64,000 bases of DNA from the NCBI RefSeq assembly GCF_002723915.1, contig NZ_BEWL01000004.1, positions 62,001 to 126,000 on the forward strand, written 5' to 3'. Within the stretch, counting starts at the first letter, position 1; the number at the start of each line of letters is the position of its first letter. Source of the stretch: Gluconobacter albidus. Its GTDB lineage: Bacteria; Pseudomonadota; Alphaproteobacteria; Acetobacterales; Acetobacteraceae. Both the position numbers and the translations under genes were made by a program. Positions 17,983 through 27,389 of the stretch are shown here, in pieces. Below the pieces are notes generated by a model. That model saw only the letters and a program-made list of their open reading frames with translations. It did no database searches and had not been told where the DNA came from.

Positions 17983-19020
17983 TCAGGCGATCAGGCCCTC
18001 GTCTTTCAGAACGCGCAGCGCATACTCGATACGGTGTCGGTACAGGTGTTCGGCCTGCGTCCGCGCCTGCGCCTTGCGGGCCATTTTCACCCGTAGTTCA
18101 TTGTTGTCGAGATAGGTCGCGACCAGCCGTTCGAAATCGACACGGTTCGAGAAAACCGGAATTTCATCCGCCGAGTAATACCGCCGGATCTCATGGGTGT
18201 CTTCATGAAATACCTGAAACGCTCCGGCCAGCGCGGCCTCGAATGTCCGCGGCCCCGGCGTGGAAGGCGCAATGACGAAACGCTTGTTCTCAAAGCTCAG
18301 GGAACGCCCCAGATTCAGGACCAACTTGGAGCGACGGTACAGTTCCACGAGCTGCGATTTCTCGATCCGGGCATCGGAAAACCCGATCCCCAGTTCACCC
18401 CAGCCCGGCCCGACGATCTTGATGTTCAGATCCCGCAGGGCGGGGAGAAGATTGCGGACGATATCCTTGCGGTTGGTGAACGCCACACCACAGAACAGGA
18501 CGTCAATTGTCTTTTCCGAATGCTCTTCGATCTCGCCGTAATGCAGCTTCGGACTGGCGGCCAGCGGCAGATGGAACACCCGCTCGCGCTGGTAGAAATT
18601 ATGGCCCCAGCGGTCACAGGAGAAAATCACGTCGAAATCATCGGCAACGCGATAGTTCGCATCCTGCTCGTAGGGGTCTTCGGTCGCCCAGAACACAGTC
18701 ACGGCGCCGATCTTTTTTGCCTCACGGCATACCTCGCCGAAATAGGTGCTTTCAGGAAGGTAGGAGCCGATGGCAAAGACAATTGTCGGCTTCAGAAAGC
18801 GGATGGAACTGGCCGCGGCCGAGATATGAACGGCCGTAACGTTTCCCTCACCGAAACAGTCCGCCCAGCCATCCATGATGGACTCGCGGATCTGGGTGTT
18901 GGCCTGGCTTTCATACCGCCCCCCGCTACACACAAGGACCCGACCGGTCATCCCGGCTGTTCCGCTGTTCGTCACACTGGCGTCCCCGGCTTCCACGACC
19001 GCGTCATTCACTGCGTCCAT
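17983..19020 (-). CDS. CgeB-like glycosyltransferase
   Basis: A 345-residue protein. After about 28 N-terminal residues comes a GT-B-like N-lobe ('GRVLVCSGGRYESQANTQI', 'KPTIVFAIGSYLPEST', 'VFWATEDPYEQDANYRVAD'). The C-lobe has 'DVLFCGVAFTNRKDIVRNLL', the CgeB-type 'STPGPRTFEAALAGAFQVFHED' and a C-terminal 'ARTQAEHLYRHRIEYALRVL'. This matches the Glyco_trans_1_2 (CgeB) group of spore and polysaccharide glycosyltransferases. It is the last gene of a three-gene operon and is a paralogue of the N-terminal third of the 1115-residue protein encoded at 22086-25433. Confidence 0.78.
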   Translation of the reverse strand: MDAVNDAVVEAGDASVTNSGTAGMTGRVLVCSGGRYESQANTQIRESIMDGWADCFGEGNVTAVHISAAASSIRFLKPTIVFAIGSYLPESTYFGEVCREAKKIGAVTVFWATEDPYEQDANYRVADDFDVIFSCDRWGHNFYQRERVFHLPLAASPKLHYGEIEEHSEKTIDVLFCGVAFTNRKDIVRNLLPALRDLNIKIVGPGWGELGIGFSDARIEKSQLVELYRRSKLVLNLGRSLSFENKRFVIAPSTPGPRTFEAALAGAFQVFHEDTHEIRRYYSADEIPVFSNRVDFERLVATYLDNNELRVKMARKAQARTQAEHLYRHRIEYALRVLKDEGLIA

Positions 19021-19068
19021 AACCTTCCTGCTCTCCCCAAACTTCTAAAACCGGTCGTATCCGGTCCG

Positions 19069-22062
19069 TCATGCCATGCAGCTCTGAACAATCCCTGACA
19101 GCGCCTGCCGGAAATCGGCCGGAGAACAGTCCCGCTCGACAGCCGCGAGAGCGCCGTTGCGCAGAGTCTTCCACAGTTCCCCGTCCCGATAAAGCCGCTC
19201 TACAGCCGCCGCGAACGCCTGCGGATCATCCGCCGGAGCCGCCAGAACCTCGCTACCCTCAGCCCAGCCAACCTGCTCCTGAAGCAGTGTCGTCACGACC
19301 TGCGGCAGACCATAGGACGCCGCTTCATGAACCTTGAAGGGGATCCCTCCCGCAAACCGCGTCGGCGCGACAAAGACCCTGTGCCGGTCGAACAGCTCTC
19401 TCGGGTCTCCGACCGGCCCCACGATCTCGACCCGGCTGTTCGTCGAAAAGACCGTCATGTCCACATTCGGTCCGACAAACCCCGCGATCGTAAAATGAAC
19501 TTCCGGCGGCAGAACACTGTCCAGCAGGGGCAGAACACTCTCCACGAACCAGACAAGACTGTCATGGTTGGGCGCACCCTCATCATGGATCGCGCCAAAG
19601 AAAAGGATGTTGTGACGGTTCTCGAAAGGAGCAGGGGTGGGCTGAGGATTCAGTTCATGTCCAAGCACCGAGACACTCACACGGCCCGCACGGCGCGCCA
19701 GCTCGGCATCATGCGCCGTCACCGTAATGACCTTCTGGCAGAACCGGGCACAGTCCAGCTCCTGCTGCAGCATCTCGTCAAAACTGATCTCCGGAGCAGG
19801 AAGATCCAGAATCCGTATGCGCTCCAGCGTCCGTGGTGTGGCGATTACTTCCGTATCCAGAACCGGGCCGCCAGCGGGGAGGTAGCGGCTTGACTCATTG
19901 AGCAGCGGCAGAAGGCGTTCCAGATTATGCGTCCGGCCAATCCAGACCAGATCGTAATATCCGACCCGCTCCTGAATAAAATCAGCGAAGCTGGAAAAAT
20001 TCCGGTCAACAATCAGTTCCACCGTTTCGGGGAAATCCCCGAACAGATCGATGGATGTCTGATCCCGCGCAAGCACAGGGAAAACCGTTACCTGATAACC
20101 CAGAGCCGTCATCTCGCGGATGATGTCGTTGGAACGGACATAGCCCGATCCCAGACGGCGCAGGGGCAGACGATCCTCGATAAAAAGGATTTTTCTACGC
20201 TGGCTCACGCGGTGTTCGCGACCAAGCACGGCATTGCGGATATGGGCAGGCTGCTGATGCCGCAGGAAATCCTGCTGCAGGCGCGCAAAGGTCTTGAGAT
20301 TGCCACGGATCAGGGCATGGGAGCCCGCCGCACCGGAACTTCCGAATTCCAGATGTTCGATCACCACACTCGGATCATAAACGATCCGCATCCCCGCCTT
20401 GAGAATCCGCACACACAGATCCGCATCCTCGAAATAGGCGGGCATGTACCGTGGATCATATCCGCCAAGACGGCGCAGCAGCGCAGTCCGCACCATCAGG
20501 AAGGCGGCTGAACAGTAATCCACGTCCCGAACGAAATTGGCACTCGTCAGGTTCGGGTCATCCTCGCGCAGATATCCGTAGGTCGCGCCGTCCCGCCAGA
20601 TGATCGACCCCGCTTCCTGAAGACGCATATTCGTACGAATCAGCTTGCCACCCACAGCCCCGATACCAGGCTCCCCATGCAGGCGCTTCAAGGCGTGAAG
20701 AATGGCATCCGGGTAGAGGCGGACATCGTTGTTCAAATACAGTGCGAGCGGCGCTTCCGCTTTTTCCAGCGCAAGATTACAGCCCTGAAGATATCCGATA
20801 TTGTGCCGGTAACGCAGGATCGTGGCGCCGCGCACCATCCGGCCGATATGGCGCGTCTGGTCATGAGATCCGGAATCCACGAGAATAAGCTGGATCCCCC
20901 CGCCATAATTGGCACGCAGGGACGCCAGCGCCTGCGCGGTCAGGGCGATCCGGTCATAAACCACCATCAGCACGCTGACTTCAGGCACACCATGAACGGT
21001 GAAATCCAGCGGATGGCGGACCAGCGATGGCAGAATGGCTTCGGCCTCACGCTCGAACAGGATCCGGGACTGTTCTTCGGGAATAGCGGGAACAGCTGCA
21101 AGAGCCGCCATCCGTCCCTCCTCCAGACCCGTCCGCCCCGCCACAAGATGGGCAAACGCACTGTCATACAGACGATTGCGCACATCGTTGCGGACCTGCG
21201 TCTGCGACATATGGGCCGCAAGATCCACATCCGCCTGCGGAATACGGCCTTCCTGCGCGCCGTAACGGACGAAATGATCGTAGCCGTTACGGAAAAACCC
21301 ATGCTCCAGCGAGGGGAGAATGTCGGGGTGGGCCGTGGCGTAGAACTGTTCGGAGAAGAATTCCTGAGGATCGAAAAGCCGGGGCGTTTCGTTCGTGAGG
21401 TAATGATGCAGGGCGCTCGAATAATGTCCGGCAGCGATCTCCTGACGGACTCCTGGATAGCGCGTCAGATACCAGACCGGATCAAAATACCAGGAGACGC
21501 GACCGGCATCGGCAACATGGGCCGGCAGGCCAAGCCAGGAACCGAACAGACCGATCCGGCTGTCGAAATGATCCGGAAAAGTCAGTGCAAGATCCCGGCA
21601 GAGCTCATCATCAAAGAAATGATGCCCGCGGTAGTAATGACTTTCGCCAATCTCGAGAAAATGGTCGTAGCCGTTAAGAAATCCGTTTTCAGTCAGGAAA
21701 CGCTGCGTCAGCTCCGGATAGCGGCGGCGATAGGCGGGTTCGTCAAACAGCCAGTGCGGCGCGTGGGTTTTGTAACCCGTGGCGATATAGTGCTCAAAAC
21801 CCGACGCCCACTCTTCGCGGATGAGGCCCTGACGCACATCCTTGTGGGCCTCGCGATACCACACCTCGTCAAAATACCGATTGGGAGAGTGTCCGTAACG
21901 CTGACCCGTCTGCTGATAGAATGCATACGGCCCTTCCTGCCCCTCTTCCCGCATCCAGTCCCGCACCTCGGGATAGCGCAGCAGATACCATTGCGCGTCA
22001 AAACGGGACCAGCGGGGGGTACGGGGCTCTTCTGACAGCGGCACTTCAGCATTTTCGAACAT
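19069..22062 (-). CDS. Multidomain glycosyltransferase: six N-terminal repeats, GT2, GT4
   Basis: A 997-residue cytoplasmic protein. Residues 21 to about 280 hold six copies of a roughly 43-residue repeat. A GT2 (GT-A) domain follows around residues 350-590, with 'VSVLMVVYDRIALTAQALAS', the DxD-equivalent 'ALYLNNDVRLYPDA' and 'GGYDPRYMPAYFEDADLC'. A GT4-like domain fills the C-terminal 370 residues ('RKILFIEDRLPLRRLGSGYV' to 'GIPFKVHEAASYGLPQVV'). Two transferase modules suggest stepwise addition of two sugars to a surface glycan. ATG 22062 has GGGAGG upstream. It is the middle gene of the operon, with 23 bp and 48 bp to its neighbours. Confidence 0.85.
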   Translation of the reverse strand: MFENAEVPLSEEPRTPRWSRFDAQWYLLRYPEVRDWMREEGQEGPYAFYQQTGQRYGHSPNRYFDEVWYREAHKDVRQGLIREEWASGFEHYIATGYKTHAPHWLFDEPAYRRRYPELTQRFLTENGFLNGYDHFLEIGESHYYRGHHFFDDELCRDLALTFPDHFDSRIGLFGSWLGLPAHVADAGRVSWYFDPVWYLTRYPGVRQEIAAGHYSSALHHYLTNETPRLFDPQEFFSEQFYATAHPDILPSLEHGFFRNGYDHFVRYGAQEGRIPQADVDLAAHMSQTQVRNDVRNRLYDSAFAHLVAGRTGLEEGRMAALAAVPAIPEEQSRILFEREAEAILPSLVRHPLDFTVHGVPEVSVLMVVYDRIALTAQALASLRANYGGGIQLILVDSGSHDQTRHIGRMVRGATILRYRHNIGYLQGCNLALEKAEAPLALYLNNDVRLYPDAILHALKRLHGEPGIGAVGGKLIRTNMRLQEAGSIIWRDGATYGYLREDDPNLTSANFVRDVDYCSAAFLMVRTALLRRLGGYDPRYMPAYFEDADLCVRILKAGMRIVYDPSVVIEHLEFGSSGAAGSHALIRGNLKTFARLQQDFLRHQQPAHIRNAVLGREHRVSQRRKILFIEDRLPLRRLGSGYVRSNDIIREMTALGYQVTVFPVLARDQTSIDLFGDFPETVELIVDRNFSSFADFIQERVGYYDLVWIGRTHNLERLLPLLNESSRYLPAGGPVLDTEVIATPRTLERIRILDLPAPEISFDEMLQQELDCARFCQKVITVTAHDAELARRAGRVSVSVLGHELNPQPTPAPFENRHNILFFGAIHDEGAPNHDSLVWFVESVLPLLDSVLPPEVHFTIAGFVGPNVDMTVFSTNSRVEIVGPVGDPRELFDRHRVFVAPTRFAGGIPFKVHEAASYGLPQVVTTLLQEQVGWAEGSEVLAAPADDPQAFAAAVERLYRDGELWKTLRNGALAAVERDCSPADFRQALSGIVQSCMA
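21230..22002 (-). repeat. Six ~43-residue protein repeats (FDxxWYxxxYPxV type)
   Basis: Repeat starts are at residues 21 (FDAQWYLLRYPEV), 64 (FDEVWYREAHKDV), 106 (FDEPAYRRRYPEL), 150 (FDDELCRDL), 193 (FDPVWYLTRYPGV) and 236 (FSEQFYATAHPDI). The spacing is 42-44 residues throughout. Most units end in an aromatic-HY...G...G pattern such as 'HYIATGYKTH' or 'HFVRYGAQEGRIPQ'. The unit resembles the 'YLxxNPDVAxxxxxPLxHYLxxGxxEGR' repeats found in other alphaproteobacterial glycosyltransferases and surface proteins. Confidence 0.8.
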
Positions 22063-22085
22063 CAGGGCAAGCCTCCCGCTCTAGG

Positions 22086-25000
22086 TCAGGAAACGATCTT
22101 TGCCGCGAGCAGGCGTTCAGCACGTTCGACATCATAAGGCTGCACATCCGTCCGTTCGACCGTCAGGACAGCACCATCATCAAACGTCACGGCAATATCC
22201 GTCAGTCTCGATCCGTAGACATCGCCGACGACATTGACGAGGATGAAGCGATAGACCCCATCAAGCGGACGCGCATAGCCTTCGCGCGGCATGAACGCCC
22301 CTCTGAACCCAACACAGAGAGGTGCATCACGGTAAACCTTGCCGACATCGGCACGGGCCATCCGTTCCATCGCAAAGAAGATGATTTCCTCTCCGCTTTC
22401 CGATACCAGTCCGCCATAAACCTGTCCGGCCCGGGACAGATTGCGGAAGAACATCCAGCCCCGGATCATGACGGGCGCTTCAGGACCGGAGGGCAGGGGA
22501 AGATCACCGAGCAGTCCACTGAACTCGTCAATGAAATACTCCAGGGCACCCGCCGTATATGGATGCATCGGCTGTTTGCCGACACCTGACAGCTTGACGT
22601 TCCGCATCAGACCGTCGCTGTGGGAAACGCGACGGAAGTCGGACAGGACAAGATCGTTGGACGGCGCGCTGCGGACGATACTCCGGATCTGGCCTCCCTC
22701 GACCTCGATCTGGATCGGGGTCAGCTGGAAAGCGCCCTGCCCATTGACCACATTGATCAGACCAATCCGGAATCGCCCTTCACACCACTTACCGCGCAGA
22801 GCCACTTTCCCAGAGAACCCTGAACGTCGGGGCGCATCGGCGAAAAGCTCCGCAATATCGCCCCTGATTTCGCGCTGGCATTCCAGAAAAATCATCGGGC
22901 TGTCGGGATCTTCGCCTACCAGAACCGTGAACATCTGCCCGGCAGAACTCACACCGGGAAGGATTATCCATCCCCGGATATGGAACTCGGAAGCCCCCTG
23001 GAAAACCGCTTCATCCAGATCGGAAAAGACGTGGTGGCAGATATCGTCGATATAGCATTCCGCCCCCTGGACCGAGAACCAGTCCGAAATCGTAACCGGA
23101 AGTTCCACAGACAGATCACGGGCGGTCGGAGGATCGAAAATATGGCGCGGCGGGGCCTGATGACGCCAGGAGGCGTGAGGCAGCAGATGAACCTGTCCGG
23201 CATCCAGACGCAGTTCCGAGACGCCCATTTCACGCCGGGGCGCCGTCTCGTGATACAGCGCCAGAAGATCGTCGGCATAGTCCCGTGCATGCGTCCAGAG
23301 CGCGGGCGTAATGTTCTGCATGATCTGGTGGCGCAGCGGCTCGGAAGAACGCAGGAGTTCCAGCCGTTCGAGCACCATGCTCGGACGGCTGATGGGAACC
23401 TTGAAACCGTTGACGCCGTCTTCGACGCGGTCTCCCAGAGCCCCCACATCCGTCACGATGGGAATGAGTCCGTTCTGCCAGGCTTCAGAAAGCGAGATGC
23501 AGTATGTCTCGGGCCAGATCGAGAGATTCAGCGCGACATCCGCGACTTTCAGCGCGTCGATGTCTCCCATCTCGTAACGGCCATAAACCTTGACGTTCGC
23601 ACGCGGAACAGCCGTCAGAACCGCCTCGTATTCCGGGCTCAGATATCCGAAAATATGAAAAACGAAATGATCCGGATGGGCGATATCGATCAGGCTGAGG
23701 ATCGTGTCTGCGCCTTTGGTCCGCAGGAAGTTTCCGACGATCGCCACGCCCAACGGGCGCTCCCCGAGAGGCTGATACGCTTTTCTCAGAATGGGAACCG
23801 TATTGTCCGGGCTCGGAATCCCCTTCACGAGGCTGCGCTTGCTGTCGAGAACCGGATAAATCTCGTGCGTCAAGTTCCGGGAATGAACCGTCCCGAACAG
23901 GATGGCATCAATCGAGTGCAGCATCTTCGCCACGAAAGCACGGCGGGTCTGCTCTCCACCATGTTCCACATTCTCTGATGCCTTGAGGGTAATGTCGGCA
24001 GCGAGAACGGAACGAACCTCGGCTTCGACATACCGCAGCTCATGGTTGAGCAGGTTATACCGTGCGGAGAGCAGCCAGAAATCATGGGCGGAAAAGATCA
24101 CACCCGTCCCGTTTGCCTTGGCAATGATTGGCAGCGACAGGGCGTGATGGCCCAGATGCTGAAAATGGACGAGATCAATATTGTACTGGCTGAGAACACT
24201 GGAAAACGCCATTTCTTCCGGCGCATCACACAAGGCCTCCTGCCAGCCCACTTCCGGGACGTCAAAACGCTCCAGTTCATGACCGTTAGCCGTCGTCAGG
24301 CGGCAGAAGTTTCCACGACGCAGCCAGTAGAAATACTCCACATCCCGCGCCAGCAGCGTGCACAGCCCCTGCTGATAGACCTCAACGCCGCCCCAGGCCT
24401 GCTCGTGAATCGTTGAGTGTGTGCACATCAGCACGCGCAGGCGCCGGCGCCGGTGAAGAGGCGCAATCGCATGGGTGCGACGCCCGAAATCTGCGCCCGT
24501 AATGCTCTGGATTTTCTCAAGCCGGTGCTCATACAGATGCTGCGACAGAACCGACTTCTGAGCAGCCTGTGCTGCAGAAAGACGCGCATCTTTGTGCTTG
24601 AGCAGCTTTGCGATGGCATCCACGACCTGATTGGCATCCCTGGCCAGTGCAATGCCGTTCACTGTCTCGAAATGGGCGGCATCCATGCTGTCCGGAGCTT
24701 CGACCACCTGCGCCGTACCCGCCAAGGCGAGTTCGAAGAAACGCGGACCGGGTGCCGTTGCCTGACTGACTTCGCCATGACTGGCGTAATCACGGAACAT
24801 GGTCAGGGTGACGGCGCTGACATTGGCAAAATCAATGAAGGCTTCATGACTGATGGGACGCTGGATGGCGAGAGATGCCAGATCGCCGGGCAGCGGCGGC
24901 AGGAACTCATTGGTCGGGCAAACCAGCTTAAGCCGGGCATCGGGAAATGCCGCAATGACCTTGCGTAGGGTATGGACGCGATTGGGCCACATCGTACCCG

Positions 25001-25433
25001 CGAAGAAGATATCGTATTCCAGATCGTCCGCAGGAACCACGCTCCGTTCATGGATCGACGGGCTGGCAGCCAGCGGAAGGTAATGTCCCTTGCCATGATA
25101 GTATTCGGCACAGGACGGATCATTCGTAAAGACGAAGTCAAAGAGTTCGGCGTTCTCGACATTGAAATCCCGCATGAAGGGATCTTCGAACGTCCAGAGG
25201 ATCATGGTCTTGAAGGCCGGGCGGACCCGACGGATGAGCGGAAGGTTGATGCGCTGGGCGTCCAGACAGATCAGGACATCATGCTCGCCGGACGCAGCGA
25301 TCCCCGCAAGGCTCATGTTGTCCGCGACCGTGACATTGTCCTTGCCGAACAGAGCCTGAGCCGCCCGCTGCACGGCCAATGTCAGATAGGAATTGGGATT
25401 GTGGGTATAATTCGTATTGTAAATGACCGCCAT
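22086..25433 (-). CDS. Multidomain glycosyltransferase: CgeB-like, GT4, tandem C-terminal beta domains
   Basis: A 1115-residue protein. Residues 1-320 are a CgeB-like transferase ('YDIFFAGTMWPNRVHTLRKV', 'TAPGPRFFELALAGTAQVV'). Residues from about 330 to 720 are a GT4 transferase ('VLMCTHSTIHEQAWGGVEVY', 'VAIVGNFLRTKGADTILSLI', 'IWPETYCISLSEAWQNGLIP'). The C-terminal 300 residues hold a duplicated, probably beta-rich domain. I chose ATG 25433 with AGGAG eight bases upstream; the codon before it is TTG. First gene of the operon. It likely builds an exopolysaccharide, O-antigen or protein-linked glycan; the acceptor is not identifiable. Confidence 0.83.
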   Translation of the reverse strand: MAVIYNTNYTHNPNSYLTLAVQRAAQALFGKDNVTVADNMSLAGIAASGEHDVLICLDAQRINLPLIRRVRPAFKTMILWTFEDPFMRDFNVENAELFDFVFTNDPSCAEYYHGKGHYLPLAASPSIHERSVVPADDLEYDIFFAGTMWPNRVHTLRKVIAAFPDARLKLVCPTNEFLPPLPGDLASLAIQRPISHEAFIDFANVSAVTLTMFRDYASHGEVSQATAPGPRFFELALAGTAQVVEAPDSMDAAHFETVNGIALARDANQVVDAIAKLLKHKDARLSAAQAAQKSVLSQHLYEHRLEKIQSITGADFGRRTHAIAPLHRRRRLRVLMCTHSTIHEQAWGGVEVYQQGLCTLLARDVEYFYWLRRGNFCRLTTANGHELERFDVPEVGWQEALCDAPEEMAFSSVLSQYNIDLVHFQHLGHHALSLPIIAKANGTGVIFSAHDFWLLSARYNLLNHELRYVEAEVRSVLAADITLKASENVEHGGEQTRRAFVAKMLHSIDAILFGTVHSRNLTHEIYPVLDSKRSLVKGIPSPDNTVPILRKAYQPLGERPLGVAIVGNFLRTKGADTILSLIDIAHPDHFVFHIFGYLSPEYEAVLTAVPRANVKVYGRYEMGDIDALKVADVALNLSIWPETYCISLSEAWQNGLIPIVTDVGALGDRVEDGVNGFKVPISRPSMVLERLELLRSSEPLRHQIMQNITPALWTHARDYADDLLALYHETAPRREMGVSELRLDAGQVHLLPHASWRHQAPPRHIFDPPTARDLSVELPVTISDWFSVQGAECYIDDICHHVFSDLDEAVFQGASEFHIRGWIILPGVSSAGQMFTVLVGEDPDSPMIFLECQREIRGDIAELFADAPRRSGFSGKVALRGKWCEGRFRIGLINVVNGQGAFQLTPIQIEVEGGQIRSIVRSAPSNDLVLSDFRRVSHSDGLMRNVKLSGVGKQPMHPYTAGALEYFIDEFSGLLGDLPLPSGPEAPVMIRGWMFFRNLSRAGQVYGGLVSESGEEIIFFAMERMARADVGKVYRDAPLCVGFRGAFMPREGYARPLDGVYRFILVNVVGDVYGSRLTDIAVTFDDGAVLTVERTDVQPYDVERAERLLAAKIVS
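22165..23035 (-). repeat. Tandem duplication of a ~110-residue C-terminal domain
   Basis: Copy A (about residues 800-935) and copy B (about 970-1090) share the order IRGW, AGQ, V-G/S-E, a hydrophobic strand ending in F, DI/DV, F/Y-x-DAP, GF-x-G, FR/YRF, L-I/V-NVV, a final L-T-x-I, V and a Gly. Copy A reads 'HIRGWIILPGVSSAGQ' and 'GLINVVNGQG'; copy B reads 'MIRGWMFFRNLSRAGQ' and 'ILVNVVGDVYG'. I do not recognise the domain; a carbohydrate-binding or docking role is a guess. Confidence 0.7.
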
Positions 25434-25600
25434 CAATCTCCTGGGCTCTGACGCCCACTCCTATCTTCAATATTGGTCAGTCGTCCGGATTTCAGCAGGA
25501 GCTGCCTCCCGTTTACGACATTTTTGTCTCGACGCACTTTCTTGTGTAGCGGATGGCACGGTCAAGAAAAAGCCCACCGCAAAAGAATGAATTTTTGATA

Positions 25601-25630
25601 AAAAAAGGGCCGCCGAAGCGACCCTTTATT
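25601..25630 (-). terminator. Intrinsic terminator of rpsA
   Basis: On the minus strand AAAGGGTCGC-TTCG-GCGGCCC is followed by a T-run: a G-U-containing stem with a UUCG-type tetraloop, about 50 bases after the rpsA stop. Confidence 0.85.
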
Positions 25631-25636
25631 CTCCGA

Positions 25637-25660
25637 CCGAAAGAGGAAATCCTCTTTCGG
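25637..25660 (-). other. Perfect inverted repeat in the rpsA 3' untranslated region
   Basis: CCGAAAGAGGA-AA-TCCTCTTTCGG has 11-bp arms with a two-base centre. It lies between the rpsA stop and its terminator, and is probably an mRNA-stabilising hairpin. Confidence 0.5.
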
Positions 25661-25676
25661 TAAGCTGGGCAGATGC

Positions 25677-27389
25677 TCAGGCGTCCGTGTTACGGCGACG
25701 GATAGCGGCACCCAGGATGTCACCCAGGGACGCGCCGGAGTCAGAAGACCCGTATTCGTTGATGGCTGCCTTGTCTTCCTCGACCTCACGGCCGCGGATC
25801 GTCAGGGCCAGCTTGCGTGACGCGCGGTCAACGGAGACGACCTTGGCGTCAACCTTCTCACCGACTGCGAAACGCTCCGGACGCTGCTCGGCCTTGTCAC
25901 GGGCCAGTTCAGCGCGACGGATGAAGCCCTGCAGGACGTCATCAACCTTCACTTCGATCCCGTTGCTCTGGACAGCGGTCACGACGCAGGTCACGACAGC
26001 ACCCTTCTGGACGCGGGACAGGGTATCAGCGGCCGGATCTTCCTGAAGCTGCTTGATGCCCAGGGAGATACGCTCTTTCTCGGGATCCACATCGAGGACC
26101 TTGGCCTTGACGACCTGACCCTTCTCGTAATGGGCCATAGCAGCTTCGCCGGCTTCGTCCCAAGAGAGATCGGACATGTGAACCATGCCGTCGATGTCTG
26201 CAGAAAGACCAACGAACAGACCGAATTCGGTGATGTTGCGGATCTCGCCTTCGATGATCGAACCGACCTTGTGCTCTTCCTCGAACTGTTCCCAAGGGTT
26301 GCGCTGAACCTGCTTGAGACCAAGGGAGATGCGGCGCTTGGAGCTGTCCACATCCAGAACCATGACGTCGACTTCCTGCGAAGTGGCGACGATCTTGCCC
26401 GGATGGACGTTCTTCTTCGTCCAGGACATTTCGGAAACGTGCACCAGACCTTCGACGCCCGGCTCTAGCTCCACGAATGCACCGTAGTCGGTGATGTTCG
26501 TGACACGACCTGTGAAGCGTGCTCCAGCCGGATACTTGATGGCGACGTTTTCCCAGGGATCAGCTTCAAGCTGCTTCATGCCCAAGGAGATACGCTGCGT
26601 ATCGGAGTTGAAGCGGATGACCTGCACGCGAACCGGCTGACCGATCTGCAGAGCTTCGGACGGGTGGTTGATGCGCTTCCATGCGATGTCCGTGACATGC
26701 AGGAGACCATCGACGCCACCGAGGTCAACGAACGCACCGTAGTCGGTGATGTTCTTGACGACGCCGTCGAGGATCATGCCTTCCTTCAGGCCCTGGATCA
26801 GCTCGGAGCGCTGTTCCGCACGGGTCTCTTCGAGAACGGCACGACGCGAGACAACGATGTTGCCACGGGCGCGGTCCATCTTCAGGATCTGGAACGGCTG
26901 CGGATGACCCATCAGGGGTCCGACGTCACGAACCGGACGGATATCGACCTGGCTGCCCGGAAGGAACGCCATTGCGCCGCCGAGATCAACCGTGAAGCCG
27001 CCCTTGACGCGACCATAGATCGTGCCGTTGACGCGCTGGTTGTTGCCGAATGCACGCTCCAGAGCGGTCCATGCCTCTTCGCGGCGAGCCTTCTCGCGCG
27101 ACAGGACGATGGAGCCGTCACGGTCTTCGTAACGCTCGACATAAAGCTCGACAACGTCGCCCGGCTTCACGTCCGGGGCAACGCCAGCCGGACCGAATTC
27201 CTTGAGGGAGACGCGGCCTTCGCTCTTGAGGCCGACATCGACGATGGCGAATTCGTCGGTCAGGCGGACAACGCGACCGGTGACGACGGAGCCGTCAAAG
27301 CCCGTGTCGCGGCCAAGGGTCTCGTCGAGAAGAGCTGCGAAATCTTCGTGAGCGCGCTCTGTCGTGTGGGTCTGAGTGGCTGAAGCCAT
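25677..27389 (-). CDS. rpsA: 30S ribosomal protein S1
   Basis: A 570-residue protein with six S1 (OB-fold) repeats, for example 'GSVVTGRVVRLTDEFAIVDV', 'GVVKNITDYGAFVDLGGVDG', 'GRVTNITDYGAFVELEPGVE' and 'GEIRNITEFGLFVGLSADID'. S1 holds mRNA on the 30S platform for initiation on weak or structured leaders. I chose ATG 27389 (MASATQTH) with no clear Shine-Dalgarno, as usual for rpsA. It lies downstream of aroA and cmk on the same strand, the classic aroA-cmk-rpsA order, but separated from cmk by a 256-bp leader. Confidence 0.97.
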   Translation of the reverse strand: MASATQTHTTERAHEDFAALLDETLGRDTGFDGSVVTGRVVRLTDEFAIVDVGLKSEGRVSLKEFGPAGVAPDVKPGDVVELYVERYEDRDGSIVLSREKARREEAWTALERAFGNNQRVNGTIYGRVKGGFTVDLGGAMAFLPGSQVDIRPVRDVGPLMGHPQPFQILKMDRARGNIVVSRRAVLEETRAEQRSELIQGLKEGMILDGVVKNITDYGAFVDLGGVDGLLHVTDIAWKRINHPSEALQIGQPVRVQVIRFNSDTQRISLGMKQLEADPWENVAIKYPAGARFTGRVTNITDYGAFVELEPGVEGLVHVSEMSWTKKNVHPGKIVATSQEVDVMVLDVDSSKRRISLGLKQVQRNPWEQFEEEHKVGSIIEGEIRNITEFGLFVGLSADIDGMVHMSDLSWDEAGEAAMAHYEKGQVVKAKVLDVDPEKERISLGIKQLQEDPAADTLSRVQKGAVVTCVVTAVQSNGIEVKVDDVLQGFIRRAELARDKAEQRPERFAVGEKVDAKVVSVDRASRKLALTIRGREVEEDKAAINEYGSSDSGASLGDILGAAIRRRNTDA

